Assembly: GCF_027891095.1 (NCBI RefSeq)
Contig: NZ_JAQIIO010000004.1
Span: forward strand, 186,001-250,000
DNA from: Aliiroseovarius salicola
Lineage (GTDB): Bacteria > Pseudomonadota > Alphaproteobacteria > Rhodobacterales > Rhodobacteraceae
DNA length: 64,000 nt
Direction: 5' to 3'
Part shown: piece by piece, positions 48,020 to 57,946 of the stretch
Numbering within the stretch: position 1 is the first letter of the stretch
Layout of the letters: the number at the start of each line of letters is the position of its first letter
Translations under genes and position numbers: made by a program
Notes under the pieces: generated by a model
The model's database searches: none
What the model was told of the DNA's origin: nothing
The model's input: only the letters and a program-made list of their open reading frames with translations

Positions 48020-49396
48020 TCAAGACAGTTCCGCCAGGATCCGCGCCCAAGAGCGAATGCCTTTGTGAAAGCTCTTCATGTCGTATTTCTCGTTGGGCGA
48101 GTGGATCTTGTCATCGTCATTGGCAAAGCCCACAAGCATCGATTCCATGCCGAGGATCGACTTGAAGAACCCAGTGATCGGGATCGACCCCCCCATGCCG
48201 GTAAACACAGCCTCGCGATTCCATTCGTCTGACAGCGCTTTTTGGGCCGCAGAAAACTCGGGGCGCGTGATGTCCATTACGGGGGCGCCTGATCCTTCAA
48301 GATCATTGTCCCAAATCACTTTCATGTCGGGTTTCAGTTGCGCTTGCACATGGGCACGGACGCGGTCGCGTAGCTTGTCCGGGTCCATGTCGCCCACCAG
48401 TCGGCAGGTCAGTTTGCAATGCGCCTCGGACGGGATTACGGTTTTAGACCCGGCTCCGTTATAGCCTCCCCACAGACCATTGATCTCAAGCGTCGGACGC
48501 GCCCATTGCTGCTCAAGGCAAGAGCGGTCTTTTTCGCCGTGGCTCATCGTATAGCCGGCATTGTCGAGATATTCTTTCTCGCCAAACCCACATGTTTCCC
48601 AAGCATTAAGCTGTTCTGTTGGGGTGTCGCTGACCCCTTCATAAAAGCCTTCCACAGCCACGGCGCCGGTCTCTTCGTCGTAGAAGCTCGCGATGATGCG
48701 AGACATCTCGCGAAGCGGGTTCAGGCCGGGGCCACCGTAGTGCCCTGAATGCAGATCCAGCTTTGGACCAACCAGCGTAAACTCATCCTTCAACATGCCG
48801 CGCAATTGGCTGGCAATCGATGGAACGCCCGGGCTGACCATTGATGTGTCACAGATCAGCGCCACGTCAGCGGTGAGTTCATCGCGATTCTCTTCCATGA
48901 AGGGCACAAGGCTCGGGGAGCCTGATTCCTCTTCGCCCTCAAAGAAAATGGTCAGTTTGGCTGGCAGGGTGCCATGCACGGCTTTCCATGCCCTGCAGGC
49001 TTCGACAAACGTCATCAGTTGGCCTTTGTCATCAGAGGCGCCACGGGCGCGAATGATCTTGCCGTTTGGTGTGTCTTCGACAAATGGCGCAAAGGGGTCA
49101 TGGTCCCATTTGTCGAGCGGATCGACGGGTTGCACATCGTAATGACCATAAAAGAGCAGGTGGCGGTCGCCCTCTCCCCCATGGCCCACCACCATAGGAT
49201 GGCCTGGTGTGACACGCTTTTCGGCGTCGAACCCGATTGTTTTCAGGTCATTCACCAGCCAATCAGCGGCAGAATCACAATATTCCTTGAAGGCCGGGTC
49301 GGTGGAAATGGATTGAATGCGCAGAAGGTCCATAAGCCGGTCAACAGAGGCTGGAAGATCCTGGTCGATACGCTCAAGAACGCGGTCAAGCGTCAT
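48020..49396 (-). CDS. M20-family dipeptidase/metallohydrolase
   Basis: The product has 458 residues. Metal ligands and catalytic residues are visible in LLFYGHYDVQPVDP (about residues 78-91), GASDDKGQLM (about residues 113-122) and FFEGEEESGSPSL (about residues 150-162). The long internal dimerisation domain and the C-terminal His segment GGSIPITGFF are as in CNDP-type dipeptidases. Such enzymes cleave dipeptides or N-acylated amino acids in the cytoplasm. The start ATG 49394-49396 is the only good one. It stands alone with its own terminator. Confidence 0.92.
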   Translation of the reverse strand: MTLDRVLERIDQDLPASVDRLMDLLRIQSISTDPAFKEYCDSAADWLVNDLKTIGFDAEKRVTPGHPMVVGHGGEGDRHLLFYGHYDVQPVDPLDKWDHDPFAPFVEDTPNGKIIRARGASDDKGQLMTFVEACRAWKAVHGTLPAKLTIFFEGEEESGSPSLVPFMEENRDELTADVALICDTSMVSPGVPSIASQLRGMLKDEFTLVGPKLDLHSGHYGGPGLNPLREMSRIIASFYDEETGAVAVEGFYEGVSDTPTEQLNAWETCGFGEKEYLDNAGYTMSHGEKDRSCLEQQWARPTLEINGLWGGYNGAGSKTVIPSEAHCKLTCRLVGDMDPDKLRDRVRAHVQAQLKPDMKVIWDNDLEGSGAPVMDITRPEFSAAQKALSDEWNREAVFTGMGGSIPITGFFKSILGMESMLVGFANDDDKIHSPNEKYDMKSFHKGIRSWARILAELS

Positions 49397-49773
49397 GATG
49401 TGCTCCTTGATGTCTGGAAGTCGGGCGCAGGTGGCCCTTATATGTTTCTATATGAAAGCCTAGCAGCCACGCTCCGGCAGTCCAACCGAGAAAAGTTTCC
49501 GATAAGATACACGGCCTTGCCGCGAATGCCGCGCGCTGCGGCGTTTCAGCTGCTTTTATTTGCGCCAGATCAATGTAAATAGCATGTGAAGGTTTTTAAA
49601 AGACCTAAAGCGCGAACATATGGCTGGGGTACTTGTCACCGAAACGTGAGCAAAAGACCCCTTTCAGGGCTAACATAAATCAAGATGATGAATATGTTAT
49701 TCCGGTAAAACAGGTGATATGAACGCGACAGGTAACCGGATGATGCCCCCAGACTTGGGGGATGGAGGGGAAA
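49397..49773. other. Divergent control region upstream of hemA
   Basis: The 377 bases lie between the M20 gene start and the hemA start. They contain an FNR-like box (49560-49573) and a perfect hairpin CCCCCA-GACT-TGGGGG (49746-49761) just before the hemA ribosome site. No gene is seen. Confidence 0.6.
49560..49573. promoter_or_regulatory. Candidate FNR/FnrL box upstream of hemA
   Basis: TTGCGCCAGATCAA matches the FNR pattern TTGAT-N4-ATCAA in eight of ten positions, with a perfect right half. It lies 200 bases before the hemA ATG. In Rhodobacter species hemA is known to be activated by FnrL when oxygen is low, so the placement makes sense. Confidence 0.5.
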
Positions 49774-50997
49774 ATGGACTATAATGCAAAGCTCGACGAA
49801 GCCATCGGCCGTCTGCATGACGAAGGGCGCTATCGTACCTTTATCGAGATCGAGCGTCACAAGGGCCATTTCCCGCACGCCACTTGGAAAAAGCCGGATG
49901 GTAGTGAGCAACCGGTCACTGTTTGGTGCGGCAACGACTATCTGGGCATGGGCCAGCACCCTAAAGTGTTGGCAGCGATGCATGAAGCCATCGATGCAAC
50001 CGGTTCTGGCTCGGGCGGAACCCGCAATATTTCCGGCACAACCGTCTATCACAAACGGCTAGAAGCCGAGATCGCGGATCTGCACCGCAAAGAGGCCGCA
50101 CTGGTTTTCACGTCGGCTTATATCGCGAATGACGCGACCCTCTCGACCCTGCCGAAACTCTTTCCCGGTCTGATTATCTACTCCGACGCCCTGAACCACG
50201 CGTCGATGATCGAAGGGGTGCGCCGCAATGGGGGTGCCAAACGCATTTTCCGCCATAATGACGTGGCCCATCTGCGCGAACTTCTGGAAGCGGACGATCC
50301 CAATGTTCCAAAGGTGATTGCATTCGAATCGATCTATTCAATGGATGGCGATTTTGGTCCCATCGAAGAGATCTGCGATCTGGCAGATGAGTTTGGTGCC
50401 CTGACCTATATCGACGAAGTGCACGCAGTGGGTATGTATGGCCCACGCGGGGCAGGGGTTGCCGAACGCGATGGCCTGATGGGGCGCCTTGATATCATCA
50501 ACGGCACACTGGCCAAAGCTTATGGTGTGATGGGCGGCTATATCGCTGCATCTGCCAAAATGGTTGACGCCATACGCTCTTACGCGCCGGGCTTCATCTT
50601 CACCACATCGATCCCGCCGGCGGTTGCCGCTGCCGCGGCAGCGTCGGTTGCTCATCTCAAGGAAGATCAATCTCTGCGCGATCAGCACCAGACACAGGCC
50701 AAGATCCTGAAAACCCGCCTGAAAGGGTTGGGAATGCCAATCATTGATCACGGATCGCATATCGTGCCGGTGATTGTGGGCAACCCGGTGCACACCAAAC
50801 AGCTCTCGGATATGTTGCTCGAACAATTCGGGATTTATGTGCAGCCGATCAACTTCCCGACTGTACCGCGTGGCACTGAACGTCTGCGTTTCACACCGTC
50901 GCCAGTGCATGGTCCGGGAGAAATGGATGGGCTGGTAAAAGCTCTGGACGATCTGTGGTCCCAATGTGAGCTGAATCGCGCCGAGCTTTCCGCGTAG
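49774..50997 (+). CDS. hemA: 5-aminolevulinate synthase
   Basis: The product has 407 residues and is the Shemin-pathway enzyme that joins glycine and succinyl-CoA to 5-aminolevulinate with pyridoxal phosphate. The cofactor Lys is in [14 protein letters not shown] (about residues 245-258). Other hallmarks are [29 protein letters not shown] and [19 protein letters not shown] 49774 follows GGAGGGG; an ATG four codons earlier lacks spacing for a ribosome site. A hairpin directly before the ribosome site and an FNR-like box farther upstream suggest regulation. Confidence 0.97.
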   Translation: MDYNAKLDEAIGRLHDEGRYRTFIEIERHKGHFPHATWKKPDGSEQPVTVWCGNDYLGMGQHPKVLAAMHEAIDATGSGSGGTRNISGTTVYHKRLEAEIADLHRKEAALVFTSAYIANDATLSTLPKLFPGLIIYSDALNHASMIEGVRRNGGAKRIFRHNDVAHLRELLEADDPNVPKVIAFESIYSMDGDFGPIEEICDLADEFGALTYIDEVHAVGMYGPRGAGVAERDGLMGRLDIINGTLAKAYGVMGGYIAASAKMVDAIRSYAPGFIFTTSIPPAVAAAAAASVAHLKEDQSLRDQHQTQAKILKTRLKGLGMPIIDHGSHIVPVIVGNPVHTKQLSDMLLEQFGIYVQPINFPTVPRGTERLRFTPSPVHGPGEMDGLVKALDDLWSQCELNRAELSA

Positions 50998-51112
50998 GTC
51001 AGCATCCTGCTGTAATAAACTCGAAAATGTGGTAACTTGTTTGTGAGAGGAGGCGATGTTTCGAATCGCCCCCCCTTGCTAGGGACAGGCGAGGCAAGCA
51101 GGAGCAGACCGC

Positions 51113-52342
51113 ATGATTGGGCGTTGGGCATCTTCCCACGTTGAAGAAGAGGCGAAGCCGATGGGTTTCGACTCCTTTGACCTCAGACTGGGGGATGTCA
51201 TGCGTGGTGAGCGTGCCACCATGGGCAAATCGCTTTTGGATGTGCAGCGCGAACTGAAGATCAAAGCCACCTATATCGCAGCCATTGAAAACGCCGATGC
51301 TTCTGCATTTGATACGCAGGGGTTTGTCGCGGGGTATGTGCGCTCTTATGCTCGCTACCTTGGGTTGGATCCGGAATGGGCGTTTGATCAGTTCTGTGAA
51401 GAATCCGGATTTGAGACCGCGCATGGCTTGTCCGAAGCCGCCTCTAGCAAGCAGAATACGCGGGTGGCACGGACCCCGATGCAGACGGATGACCCGTTGG
51501 CCAATCCCAATGCAACCTGGATCCCACAATCTGAAAGTGTTCTGGCCAGAATTGAACCCGGAGCCGTCGGATCCGTGGCGGTTCTCATGGCACTGGTGGG
51601 TGTGCTTGGGTTCGCAGGCTGGTCGGTGCTGAAAGAAATTCAACGCGTCGATTTTGCGCCGGTTGAGCAATCTCCCGGAGTGTTGGCTGAACTTCCTGTA
51701 TTTGAAACCGAAGCGGAAATGGCTGATGCGGGCACGGTCATGCCTGCCCCCTCTGCCGAAGCGCTGGACAGACTTTATCGTCCTCAGGCGCTCGATGTCC
51801 CGGTGATGACACAGAGAGACGCCCCGATTTCAACCCTGGACCCTCGAAATGTGGGCGCGTTGGCCGGATTGCAGCGTGATCTGAGCGAACCTCCCATGCT
51901 TCCATCTTCCGCATTTTCATCGCATGAAATCGACGCTGGCTTGGTTGCCGGACTTGCGGCGGTGGCTGATGATGACGTGGAAACGGGTGGTGTCAAAGTG
52001 TTTGGCGCTGACGCACCAGAAGTTGCTCTTGTTGCGGTGCGCGCCAGTTGGGTTCGCGTACAAACGGCCAGCGGCTCGGTGATCTTCGAAAAGGTCATGG
52101 ACGCGGGCGAACATTATATCCTTCCCAAAACGGAAACAGCCCCGGTGCTGCGCACGGGGAATGCAGGTGGGATTTATTTTGCAGTGAACGGGTCTGCTTT
52201 TGGCCCCGCCGGTGCGAGTGGTTCTGTTGTTAAGAATATCGCCCTGTCACCTGATACCTTAAGCGAAAACTATTCCGTTGCTGATCTGTCCAAGGATCAG
52301 GCGCTCGCAACATATGTCGCGGAACTTAACCCGGCTCAGTAA
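51113..52342 (+). CDS. RodZ-like protein: helix-turn-helix, membrane segment, DUF4115
   Basis: The product has 409 residues. An N-terminal Cro-like helix-turn-helix domain occupies about residues 22-95 (MGKSLLDVQRELKIKATYIA and YVRSYARYLGLDPEWAF), one membrane segment lies at about residues 150-172, and the C-terminal DUF4115 domain contains VRASWVRVQTASGSVIFEK. RodZ links the actin-like MreB to the envelope and shapes rods. A start at 51161 (MGFDSFDLRLGD) is also possible. It lies directly before ispG, a common neighbour of rodZ. Confidence 0.85.
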   Translation: MIGRWASSHVEEEAKPMGFDSFDLRLGDVMRGERATMGKSLLDVQRELKIKATYIAAIENADASAFDTQGFVAGYVRSYARYLGLDPEWAFDQFCEESGFETAHGLSEAASSKQNTRVARTPMQTDDPLANPNATWIPQSESVLARIEPGAVGSVAVLMALVGVLGFAGWSVLKEIQRVDFAPVEQSPGVLAELPVFETEAEMADAGTVMPAPSAEALDRLYRPQALDVPVMTQRDAPISTLDPRNVGALAGLQRDLSEPPMLPSSAFSSHEIDAGLVAGLAAVADDDVETGGVKVFGADAPEVALVAVRASWVRVQTASGSVIFEKVMDAGEHYILPKTETAPVLRTGNAGGIYFAVNGSAFGPAGASGSVVKNIALSPDTLSENYSVADLSKDQALATYVAELNPAQ

Positions 52343-52461
52343 GCGGGTCTTGAACCTTCAATAACATTGCCGTACTGAGCGCCCCCTACATTCACATGCT
52401 TGTCGATCAGATTTAGGCAGGGTATCCCTTTGCTCAGAAAGCCAACCTGAAAGGTCCGGTC

Positions 52462-53583
52462 ATGAGCCATAATCCCATTCGCCCCTGGCGCGATATTGAG
52501 CGCCGCACATCACGTCAGATCATGGTGGGCAATGTGCCTGTTGGCGGCGGAGCTCCGATTGCCGTGCAGACCATGACCAATACGGACAGTTCGGATGTAA
52601 AGGCAACCTTGGGGCAGGTGCTGGCAGCTGCCGAAGCCGGTGCCGATATTGTGCGCATTTCATGTCCGGATGTGGGATCTACACAGGCCTTGAAAGAGAT
52701 CGCCAAGGAAAGCCCGGTACCGATCGTGGCGGATATCCATTTTCACTACAAACGCGCAATCGAGGCCGCTGAGGCGGGCGCGGCCTGCTTGCGGATCAAT
52801 CCGGGGAACATTGGGGATGCCGGTCGTGTACGCGAAGTGATCAAGGCTGCCAAAGACCACGGTTGTTCGATCCGCATTGGGGTCAACGCGGGGTCTCTTG
52901 AAAAGCATCTGCTTGAAAAATATGGCGAACCTTGCCCCGAAGCGATGGTGGAATCGGGTCTCGAACATATCCGCATTCTCGAAGACAATGACTTTCGTGA
53001 ATACAAAATCTCGGTCAAAGCCTCTGATGTATTCCTATCGGCTGCCGCCTATCATGGAATTGCCGACGCCACTGATGCTCCGATCCATTTGGGCATCACC
53101 GAGGCGGGGGGCTTTGTCTCCGGGACCATCAAGTCAGCCGTTGGCCTGGGCAACCTGCTTTGGGCGGGGATTGGTGACACGATCCGGGTCAGCCTTTCAG
53201 CGGATCCGGTGGAAGAGGTCAAGGTGGGCTATGAAATCCTCAAGTCGCTTGGCTTGCGCCACCGTGGGGTGAACATCATCTCATGCCCGTCCTGCGCGCG
53301 GCAGGGGTTTGACGTGATTAAAACTGTGGCGGCGCTGGAAGAAAGACTGGCCCATGTTCATACACCAATGAGCCTTTCGATCATCGGCTGTGTTGTAAAT
53401 GGCCCGGGTGAGGCTTTGATGACGGACGTTGGGTTCACTGGTGGTGGGGCCGGGTCTGGCATGGTCTATGTTGCCGGAAAGCAGGATCACAAGCTCGATA
53501 ACGAGAAAATGGTGGATCACATCGTTGAGCTAGTTGAAAAACGCGCCGCAGAAATCGATGCGGAAGCTGAAGCGGCAGAGTAG
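52462..53583 (+). CDS. ispG: 4-hydroxy-3-methylbut-2-en-1-yl diphosphate synthase
   Basis: The product has 373 residues. The cluster-binding cysteines are in [15 protein letters not shown] (about residues 272-286) and in [11 protein letters not shown] (about residues 312-322), and the N-terminal TIM barrel starts [19 protein letters not shown]. IspG converts MEcPP to HMBPP in the non-mevalonate isoprenoid pathway and needs a 4Fe-4S cluster, which ErpA-type carriers deliver. Length and motifs are complete. Confidence 0.97.
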   Translation: MSHNPIRPWRDIERRTSRQIMVGNVPVGGGAPIAVQTMTNTDSSDVKATLGQVLAAAEAGADIVRISCPDVGSTQALKEIAKESPVPIVADIHFHYKRAIEAAEAGAACLRINPGNIGDAGRVREVIKAAKDHGCSIRIGVNAGSLEKHLLEKYGEPCPEAMVESGLEHIRILEDNDFREYKISVKASDVFLSAAAYHGIADATDAPIHLGITEAGGFVSGTIKSAVGLGNLLWAGIGDTIRVSLSADPVEEVKVGYEILKSLGLRHRGVNIISCPSCARQGFDVIKTVAALEERLAHVHTPMSLSIIGCVVNGPGEALMTDVGFTGGGAGSGMVYVAGKQDHKLDNEKMVDHIVELVEKRAAEIDAEAEAAE

Positions 53584-53661
53584 GTGAGATTGCCGCTTTG
53601 GATTCCTCTGCGATGGGATCTTGCAAGGTGGAGCGAATAAAGCTGCTTCGGGGAAAATCTT

Positions 53662-54030
53662 TCAGCGAAGCGAGATTTCCTTGATCGGAAACCGTAACCC
53701 CTCTTCTGTGATTACGGTCAGGCGATCACCGCTCTGCACATAAAGGTCACATCTGGTCTGACCCGTGACATAGGTCACGCAAATTGTGCTGTCTGTCCCG
53801 ACTTCAAACTCACCTTCCCAGGTGCCACCGCCGCCATATGTATAAAAATACTGGCCATTCTCGCGAAAATCCGAGGTGCCGCCATCATAGTAGTTCAAAA
53901 CTTTGCCGCGCACCCAGTTGTCCAGCGCAACCTGTTCGATGAGCTGATCTGTTGGGCGTGTCGTCCAATTTTGCGCCAGTGCCAGACCCGGCAGCATCAA
54001 CAGAAGAGTGAGAAGAGCATGATATCTCAT
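53662..54030 (-). CDS. Small secreted protein of unknown function
   Basis: The product has 122 residues. A signal peptide, RYHALLTLLLMLPGLALA, is followed by a compact domain with aromatic and Gly-rich strands (NGQYFYTYGGGGTWEGEFEV) and a Cys pair (TICVTYVTGQTRCDLYV) that could form a disulfide in the periplasm. I do not recognise the family. It is separated from ispG by 78 bases on the opposite strand and from DUF1289 by about 60 bases. Confidence 0.75.
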   Translation of the reverse strand: MRYHALLTLLLMLPGLALAQNWTTRPTDQLIEQVALDNWVRGKVLNYYDGGTSDFRENGQYFYTYGGGGTWEGEFEVGTDSTICVTYVTGQTRCDLYVQSGDRLTVITEEGLRFPIKEISLR

Positions 54031-54091
54031 GCCACCATGCTAGCGGGACTTACTGGTAAGGCCAGTCACGTTCGCGTCACGTGGATCAGGA

Positions 54092-54346
54092 TTATTCAGA
54101 TTGGTTGGCTGCACGCCGTTGCCGTGCTTTGCGTCCACCACGCCGTTTGGTCAGCTCCGAGCGGCGTTCGGGCAGTTGGTCCATAATTTCGCGGCGTGTT
54201 TCGGCGGGAAGCGTGGACCACGCGGCAATTTCGTCCAGAGTGCGCAAACATCCCGTACAAAGCCCAGCTTCGCGGTGGACCACACAGATCTTAACGCAAG
54301 GGCTGTCGACCTCGTCGCGTATCCAGATTTGCCCGTCTTCTGCCAC
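54092..54346 (-). CDS. DUF1289 protein
   Basis: The product has 84 residues. DUF1289 is recognised by VDSPCVKICVVHREAGLCTG with four cysteines (about residues 14-33) followed by CLRTLDEIAAWSTL. The Cys pattern suggests metal or cluster binding; function is unknown. The start is GTG 54344-54346, whose first G is also the last base of the ruvX stop TAG, so the two genes are translationally coupled. The C-terminus is very basic. Confidence 0.85.
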   Translation of the reverse strand: MAEDGQIWIRDEVDSPCVKICVVHREAGLCTGCLRTLDEIAAWSTLPAETRREIMDQLPERRSELTKRRGGRKARQRRAANQSE

Positions 54347-54810
54347 TAAAGATGCCTCATTCGGTCCAGTACCCCTTGCAGGATATACCCGGCGGCGACG
54401 TGGTCAATGACCTCGGAACGACGCTTTCGCGACGTATCCGCCTCCAAAAGCGCCTTTTCGGCTGCCACTGTTGACAGGCGCTCGTCCCAAAAGCTGATGG
54501 GCAGTTCGGTGAGCTTGGCCAGATTGCGGGCAAAGGCGCGGGTGGACTGACAGCGCGGGCCCTCGGTTCCATCCATATTGCGGGGCAGGCCCAGCACGAT
54601 ACCGCCCAGTTGACGCTCTTTCGTGATCTCGAGAATTCGTCCTGCATCAAGCGTGAATTTCTTACGCTTAATCGTCTCAAGCGGCGTAGCAACTTGTCGA
54701 AAACTGTCGGAAACGGCGACACCAATTGTTTTGGTGCCAAGGTCCAGCCCGGCAAGAGCCGTCATCGGCGAAAGTGCCGTTGCAAAGTCGGAAATCTCTT
54801 CGTGGATCAC
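54346..54810 (-). CDS. ruvX: Holliday junction resolvase-like protein RuvX (YqgF)
   Basis: The product has 154 residues with an RNase H-like fold. The acidic active site is seen in ALAGLDLGTKTIGVAVSD (about residues 18-35), the conserved block IVLGLPRNMDGTEGPR and FWDERLSTVAAEKAL, and the last Asp in EVIDHVAAGYILQ. YqgF acts on pre-16S rRNA ends and perhaps on DNA junctions. It overlaps ccmI by 4 bases. An inner start at ATG 54763-54765 (MTALAGLD) is possible. Confidence 0.92.
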   Translation of the reverse strand: MIHEEISDFATALSPMTALAGLDLGTKTIGVAVSDSFRQVATPLETIKRKKFTLDAGRILEITKERQLGGIVLGLPRNMDGTEGPRCQSTRAFARNLAKLTELPISFWDERLSTVAAEKALLEADTSRKRRSEVIDHVAAGYILQGVLDRMRHL

Positions 54811-56078
54811 TCTGCCACCCCAGCCTGAATAGCGGCTTGTTTAACAATCTCGAAGGGTTCGCCAAGGCCAGCAAAGGTCTGTTGTGCCTCTTTCCAGATC
54901 GCAGCAGCACGCTCTGTGTCGCCCAAAACACCCAACACTGTGATCAGGCGCGCCCATTCAGCAGGGGTACCACCTTCGGTCGCGAGCCGCTCAGAGAGCT
55001 GTTCGACCATGCCCTTGATCATGTCCTGCCGATCTTCGGCGCTCATTTCTTCGGCGGCGGCCATGTCTTCGGCGGTGGGGCCGGCAAGCCCATCAGGCTC
55101 GGTTGAAGGCAGCGGGGCGGTTGCTTTGGGGGCGCGTGGCGGCAGGGTGAAGTTTTCCCCGGCCATCTGGGCCAGACCTTCGATTTGCGACCGAATGGGG
55201 GTGATCCACGGGGCGCCGTCGGGGCCTTCTTCAAGAAGGGCGCGCCACAGGCGGAAGGCAAGATCAGGGCGCGAGTTCTGTGCAAACATCAGACCAGTAT
55301 AATAACGCGCCACCGGGTTGCGCGGATCCTTGATCAGCGACACGCGCAACGCCTCTTCGGCCTCGGGTGAGACAAAGCCACCTGCGGTCATGATCATGAC
55401 GTCAGCCTGACGGGCCAAGTCATCCGAAGTGACCTCGTCACCCTTAATCTCGACAAGACGATCCATCGCCTCACGTGCTGCAATATGATTACCCACGGCA
55501 GTTTCATGCTGCACCAGCAGATTAAGCCCCTGCGGATCATCCGGGGTCTCTTTCATCTTTTCCCGAAGTGTGTCTACCAGTTTGATGTAGTCGGCAGGGG
55601 TGCCTTCGGGCGCCCCCGTCCATTCCGGGCGTTCCGCTTCGATCTCAGCTTGGGATGGGCGTGCATCACGCAGTTCATCGGCTTGCGCGATACGTTTTTT
55701 CAGCCCCAGGTCTTCTGCCCCCGGTTCACCCAATGTCCAATAAAATCCAAAGGCTCCCAGAATCAATGCCATGGCAACAATGCCCATAGCGATGCGGGTT
55801 GCCCCTTCTGGAGCGTTGGTTGACCGAACACGGGCCTGTGCCTTGCGGTCGGCTTCCAGCAAGCGGCGCGAGATTTCCAGCCGAGTGCGTTCAGCCTCGT
55901 CTTTGCCAACAGTTCCTCGCTCGACATCCCGATCCAGCTCTTTGAGCTGGTCGCGATAGATCTGCATGTCCGACGTGATCTCATCTCCGCCTGCATCAGG
56001 CATCCGACGCAACATTTGTCGCGCCAGGATAAGAACAACAGCCAGGGTGGCCGCACCGGTGATTGCCCAGAAAACCAT
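54807..56078 (-). CDS. ccmI: Cytochrome c biogenesis protein CcmI
   Basis: The product has 423 residues. Two membrane segments, at about residues 2-21 and 92-112, flank a cytoplasmic coiled loop with DMQIYRDQLKELDRDVERG, and a periplasmic TPR region follows (for example DPRNPVARYYTGLMFAQNSR). CcmI delivers apocytochrome c to the haem lyase CcmF/H. ATG 56076-56078 follows CGGAGAC; the longer frame to 56198 has no ribosome site. It is divergent from the sarcosine oxidase operon, 285 bases away. Confidence 0.92.
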   Translation of the reverse strand: MVFWAITGAATLAVVLILARQMLRRMPDAGGDEITSDMQIYRDQLKELDRDVERGTVGKDEAERTRLEISRRLLEADRKAQARVRSTNAPEGATRIAMGIVAMALILGAFGFYWTLGEPGAEDLGLKKRIAQADELRDARPSQAEIEAERPEWTGAPEGTPADYIKLVDTLREKMKETPDDPQGLNLLVQHETAVGNHIAAREAMDRLVEIKGDEVTSDDLARQADVMIMTAGGFVSPEAEEALRVSLIKDPRNPVARYYTGLMFAQNSRPDLAFRLWRALLEEGPDGAPWITPIRSQIEGLAQMAGENFTLPPRAPKATAPLPSTEPDGLAGPTAEDMAAAEEMSAEDRQDMIKGMVEQLSERLATEGGTPAEWARLITVLGVLGDTERAAAIWKEAQQTFAGLGEPFEIVKQAAIQAGVAE

Positions 56079-56363
56079 GATGTCTCCGCTTTTAAGTCCC
56101 GTATCATGTAATGGGGGATCGCCGGGTAAAAAACCCCCAAAGCGTAGATGTGACAATTCGGGTGATGCTGACATGATTTGGGTCAAGCAAATAGGCATTC
56201 TTTCAACCGTTCACCAAGCTGTGAGCCTTTCAGGCGAAATGTCTGCACCCGGCTTCTTTGGTCGATGTCGCTTTTTGCCCATAAACGGCGCTGGATTGCC
56301 GTGGAAGCGACACGCAAAGGCGTAATACCGTGGGGAAACCGAAAGCCCAGACAGGGGAATCGC

Positions 56364-57611
56364 ATGAGACGTTATTCAGCATTTGCCATCGCGCGGGAGG
56401 GTGTGCGCTATCACCAGGGGTGGGAACGCGCCTGGAAATCGCCAACTCCCAAAAAAAAATATGATGTGGTGATCGTGGGCGCAGGCGGCCACGGGCTCGC
56501 CACTGCCTTTTATCTGGGCAAGAACTTCGGGATCACCAATGTGGCGATCATCGAAAAGGGCTGGCTGGGCGGCGGCAACACGGGCCGCAACACCACCATC
56601 ATCCGCTCGAACTACCTTCAGGATCCGTCAGCGGCGATCTACGAAAAGGCGCGGAGCCTTTACGAGACCATGTCGCAGGACCTGAACTATAACGTGATGT
56701 TCAGCCCCCGTGGCGTGATGATGCTGGCCCAGACCCACCACGAGGTGCGCGGCTATCAGCGCACGGCGCATGCCAACGCCCTGCAGGGTGTGAAGACTGA
56801 GTTCATTTCACCTCAGAAGGTGAAAGAACTGGTGCCGATCATGAACATCAACGGTCCCCGTTATCCTGTTCTGGGGGCGCTGTGGCAAGAACGTGCGGGC
56901 ACCGCACGTCACGATGCCGTGGCTTGGGGCTATGCCCGTGCCTGTTCCGACATGGGCATGGACATCATCCAGAAATGCGAAGTAACGGGTGTGGATCAAG
57001 CCGACGGTAAAGTGACTGGCGTGCAAACCACCCTCGGTGACATTGCGTGTGACAAGATGGCGATCGTTGTTGCTGGTAACTCGGGTCATCTGGCCGAGAT
57101 GTCGGGTTTCCGCTTGCCGATGGAATCGGTGGCGCTTCAGGCGCTCGTCTCCGAGCCGATCAAACCCTGTATGGATGTAGTTGTGATGGCCAACACCGTA
57201 CACGGATACATGTCGCAATCCGATAAGGGCGAGATGGTTATTGGCGGCGGCACGGATGCCTTCAATAACTACACCCAGCGCGGGTCGTTCCACCATATCG
57301 AGGAAACCGTGCGTGCACTGGTTGAAACTTTCCCGATGGTGTCACGCCTCAAGATGTTGCGCCAATGGGGCGGGATTGTGGATGTGACTGGCGACCGCTC
57401 GCCGATCATCTCGAAAACGCCGCTGGGCAACACCTTCATCAACGCAGGCTGGGGCACCGGCGGGTTCAAATCGATCCCCGGCTCGGGCTGGGCGATGGCA
57501 GAACTGGTTGCCAAGGGGGAACCCGGACCGCTCGCTGCCGAATTTGGCATGAACCGCTTCACCGAAGGCCGCTTCATCGACGAAAGCGTCGCGGCCGGCG
57601 TGGCCCACTAG
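56364..57611 (+). CDS. soxB: Sarcosine oxidase subunit beta
   Basis: The product has 415 residues. The FAD-binding motif is YDVVIVGAGGHGLATAFYLG (about residues 33-52), and GNTGRNTTIIRSNYL with GTARHDAVAWGYARA line the flavin and substrate pockets. The beta subunit oxidises sarcosine to glycine and carries FAD and the covalent FMN shared with the alpha subunit. ATG 56364 gives the family N-terminus MRRYSAFAIAREGVRYHQGW. It is the first gene of the operon soxBDAG, 11 bases before soxD. Confidence 0.96.
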   Translation: MRRYSAFAIAREGVRYHQGWERAWKSPTPKKKYDVVIVGAGGHGLATAFYLGKNFGITNVAIIEKGWLGGGNTGRNTTIIRSNYLQDPSAAIYEKARSLYETMSQDLNYNVMFSPRGVMMLAQTHHEVRGYQRTAHANALQGVKTEFISPQKVKELVPIMNINGPRYPVLGALWQERAGTARHDAVAWGYARACSDMGMDIIQKCEVTGVDQADGKVTGVQTTLGDIACDKMAIVVAGNSGHLAEMSGFRLPMESVALQALVSEPIKPCMDVVVMANTVHGYMSQSDKGEMVIGGGTDAFNNYTQRGSFHHIEETVRALVETFPMVSRLKMLRQWGGIVDVTGDRSPIISKTPLGNTFINAGWGTGGFKSIPGSGWAMAELVAKGEPGPLAAEFGMNRFTEGRFIDESVAAGVAH

Positions 57612-57622
57612 GAGGATAGAAG

Positions 57623-57946
57623 ATGCTTGTTCTGGAATGCCCCTATTGCGGCGTAATGGCCGATGAATCCGATTTGCACGGTGGCGGCGAAGCGCATCTG
57701 AAGCGTTTTGGCCCCGGTTCGTCGGATGATGATTTCGAGACCTATCTCTTTATGCGCAAGAACCCGAAAGGGGTTCACTTTGAACGCTGGCGCCATGTGT
57801 CGGGTTGCGGCAAGTGGTTCCACGCTGCCCGTAACACGATGACGCTTGAGGTGTACGGCACCTATTCCGCGCAAACCTATGAGCCGCCGCAAGACATTAT
57901 TGATGCGGTCAAGGCGAAACACCCTGAATGGGAGGGTTACAAATGA
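57623..57946 (+). CDS. soxD: Sarcosine oxidase subunit delta
   Basis: The product has 107 residues. Zinc ligands are in LECPYCGVMADESDLHGGGE near the start and HVSGCGKWFHAARNT in the middle. The delta subunit holds the heterotetramer together. GGAGG precedes the ATG and the stop overlaps the soxA ATG (ATGA). Confidence 0.96.
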   Translation: MLVLECPYCGVMADESDLHGGGEAHLKRFGPGSSDDDFETYLFMRKNPKGVHFERWRHVSGCGKWFHAARNTMTLEVYGTYSAQTYEPPQDIIDAVKAKHPEWEGYK

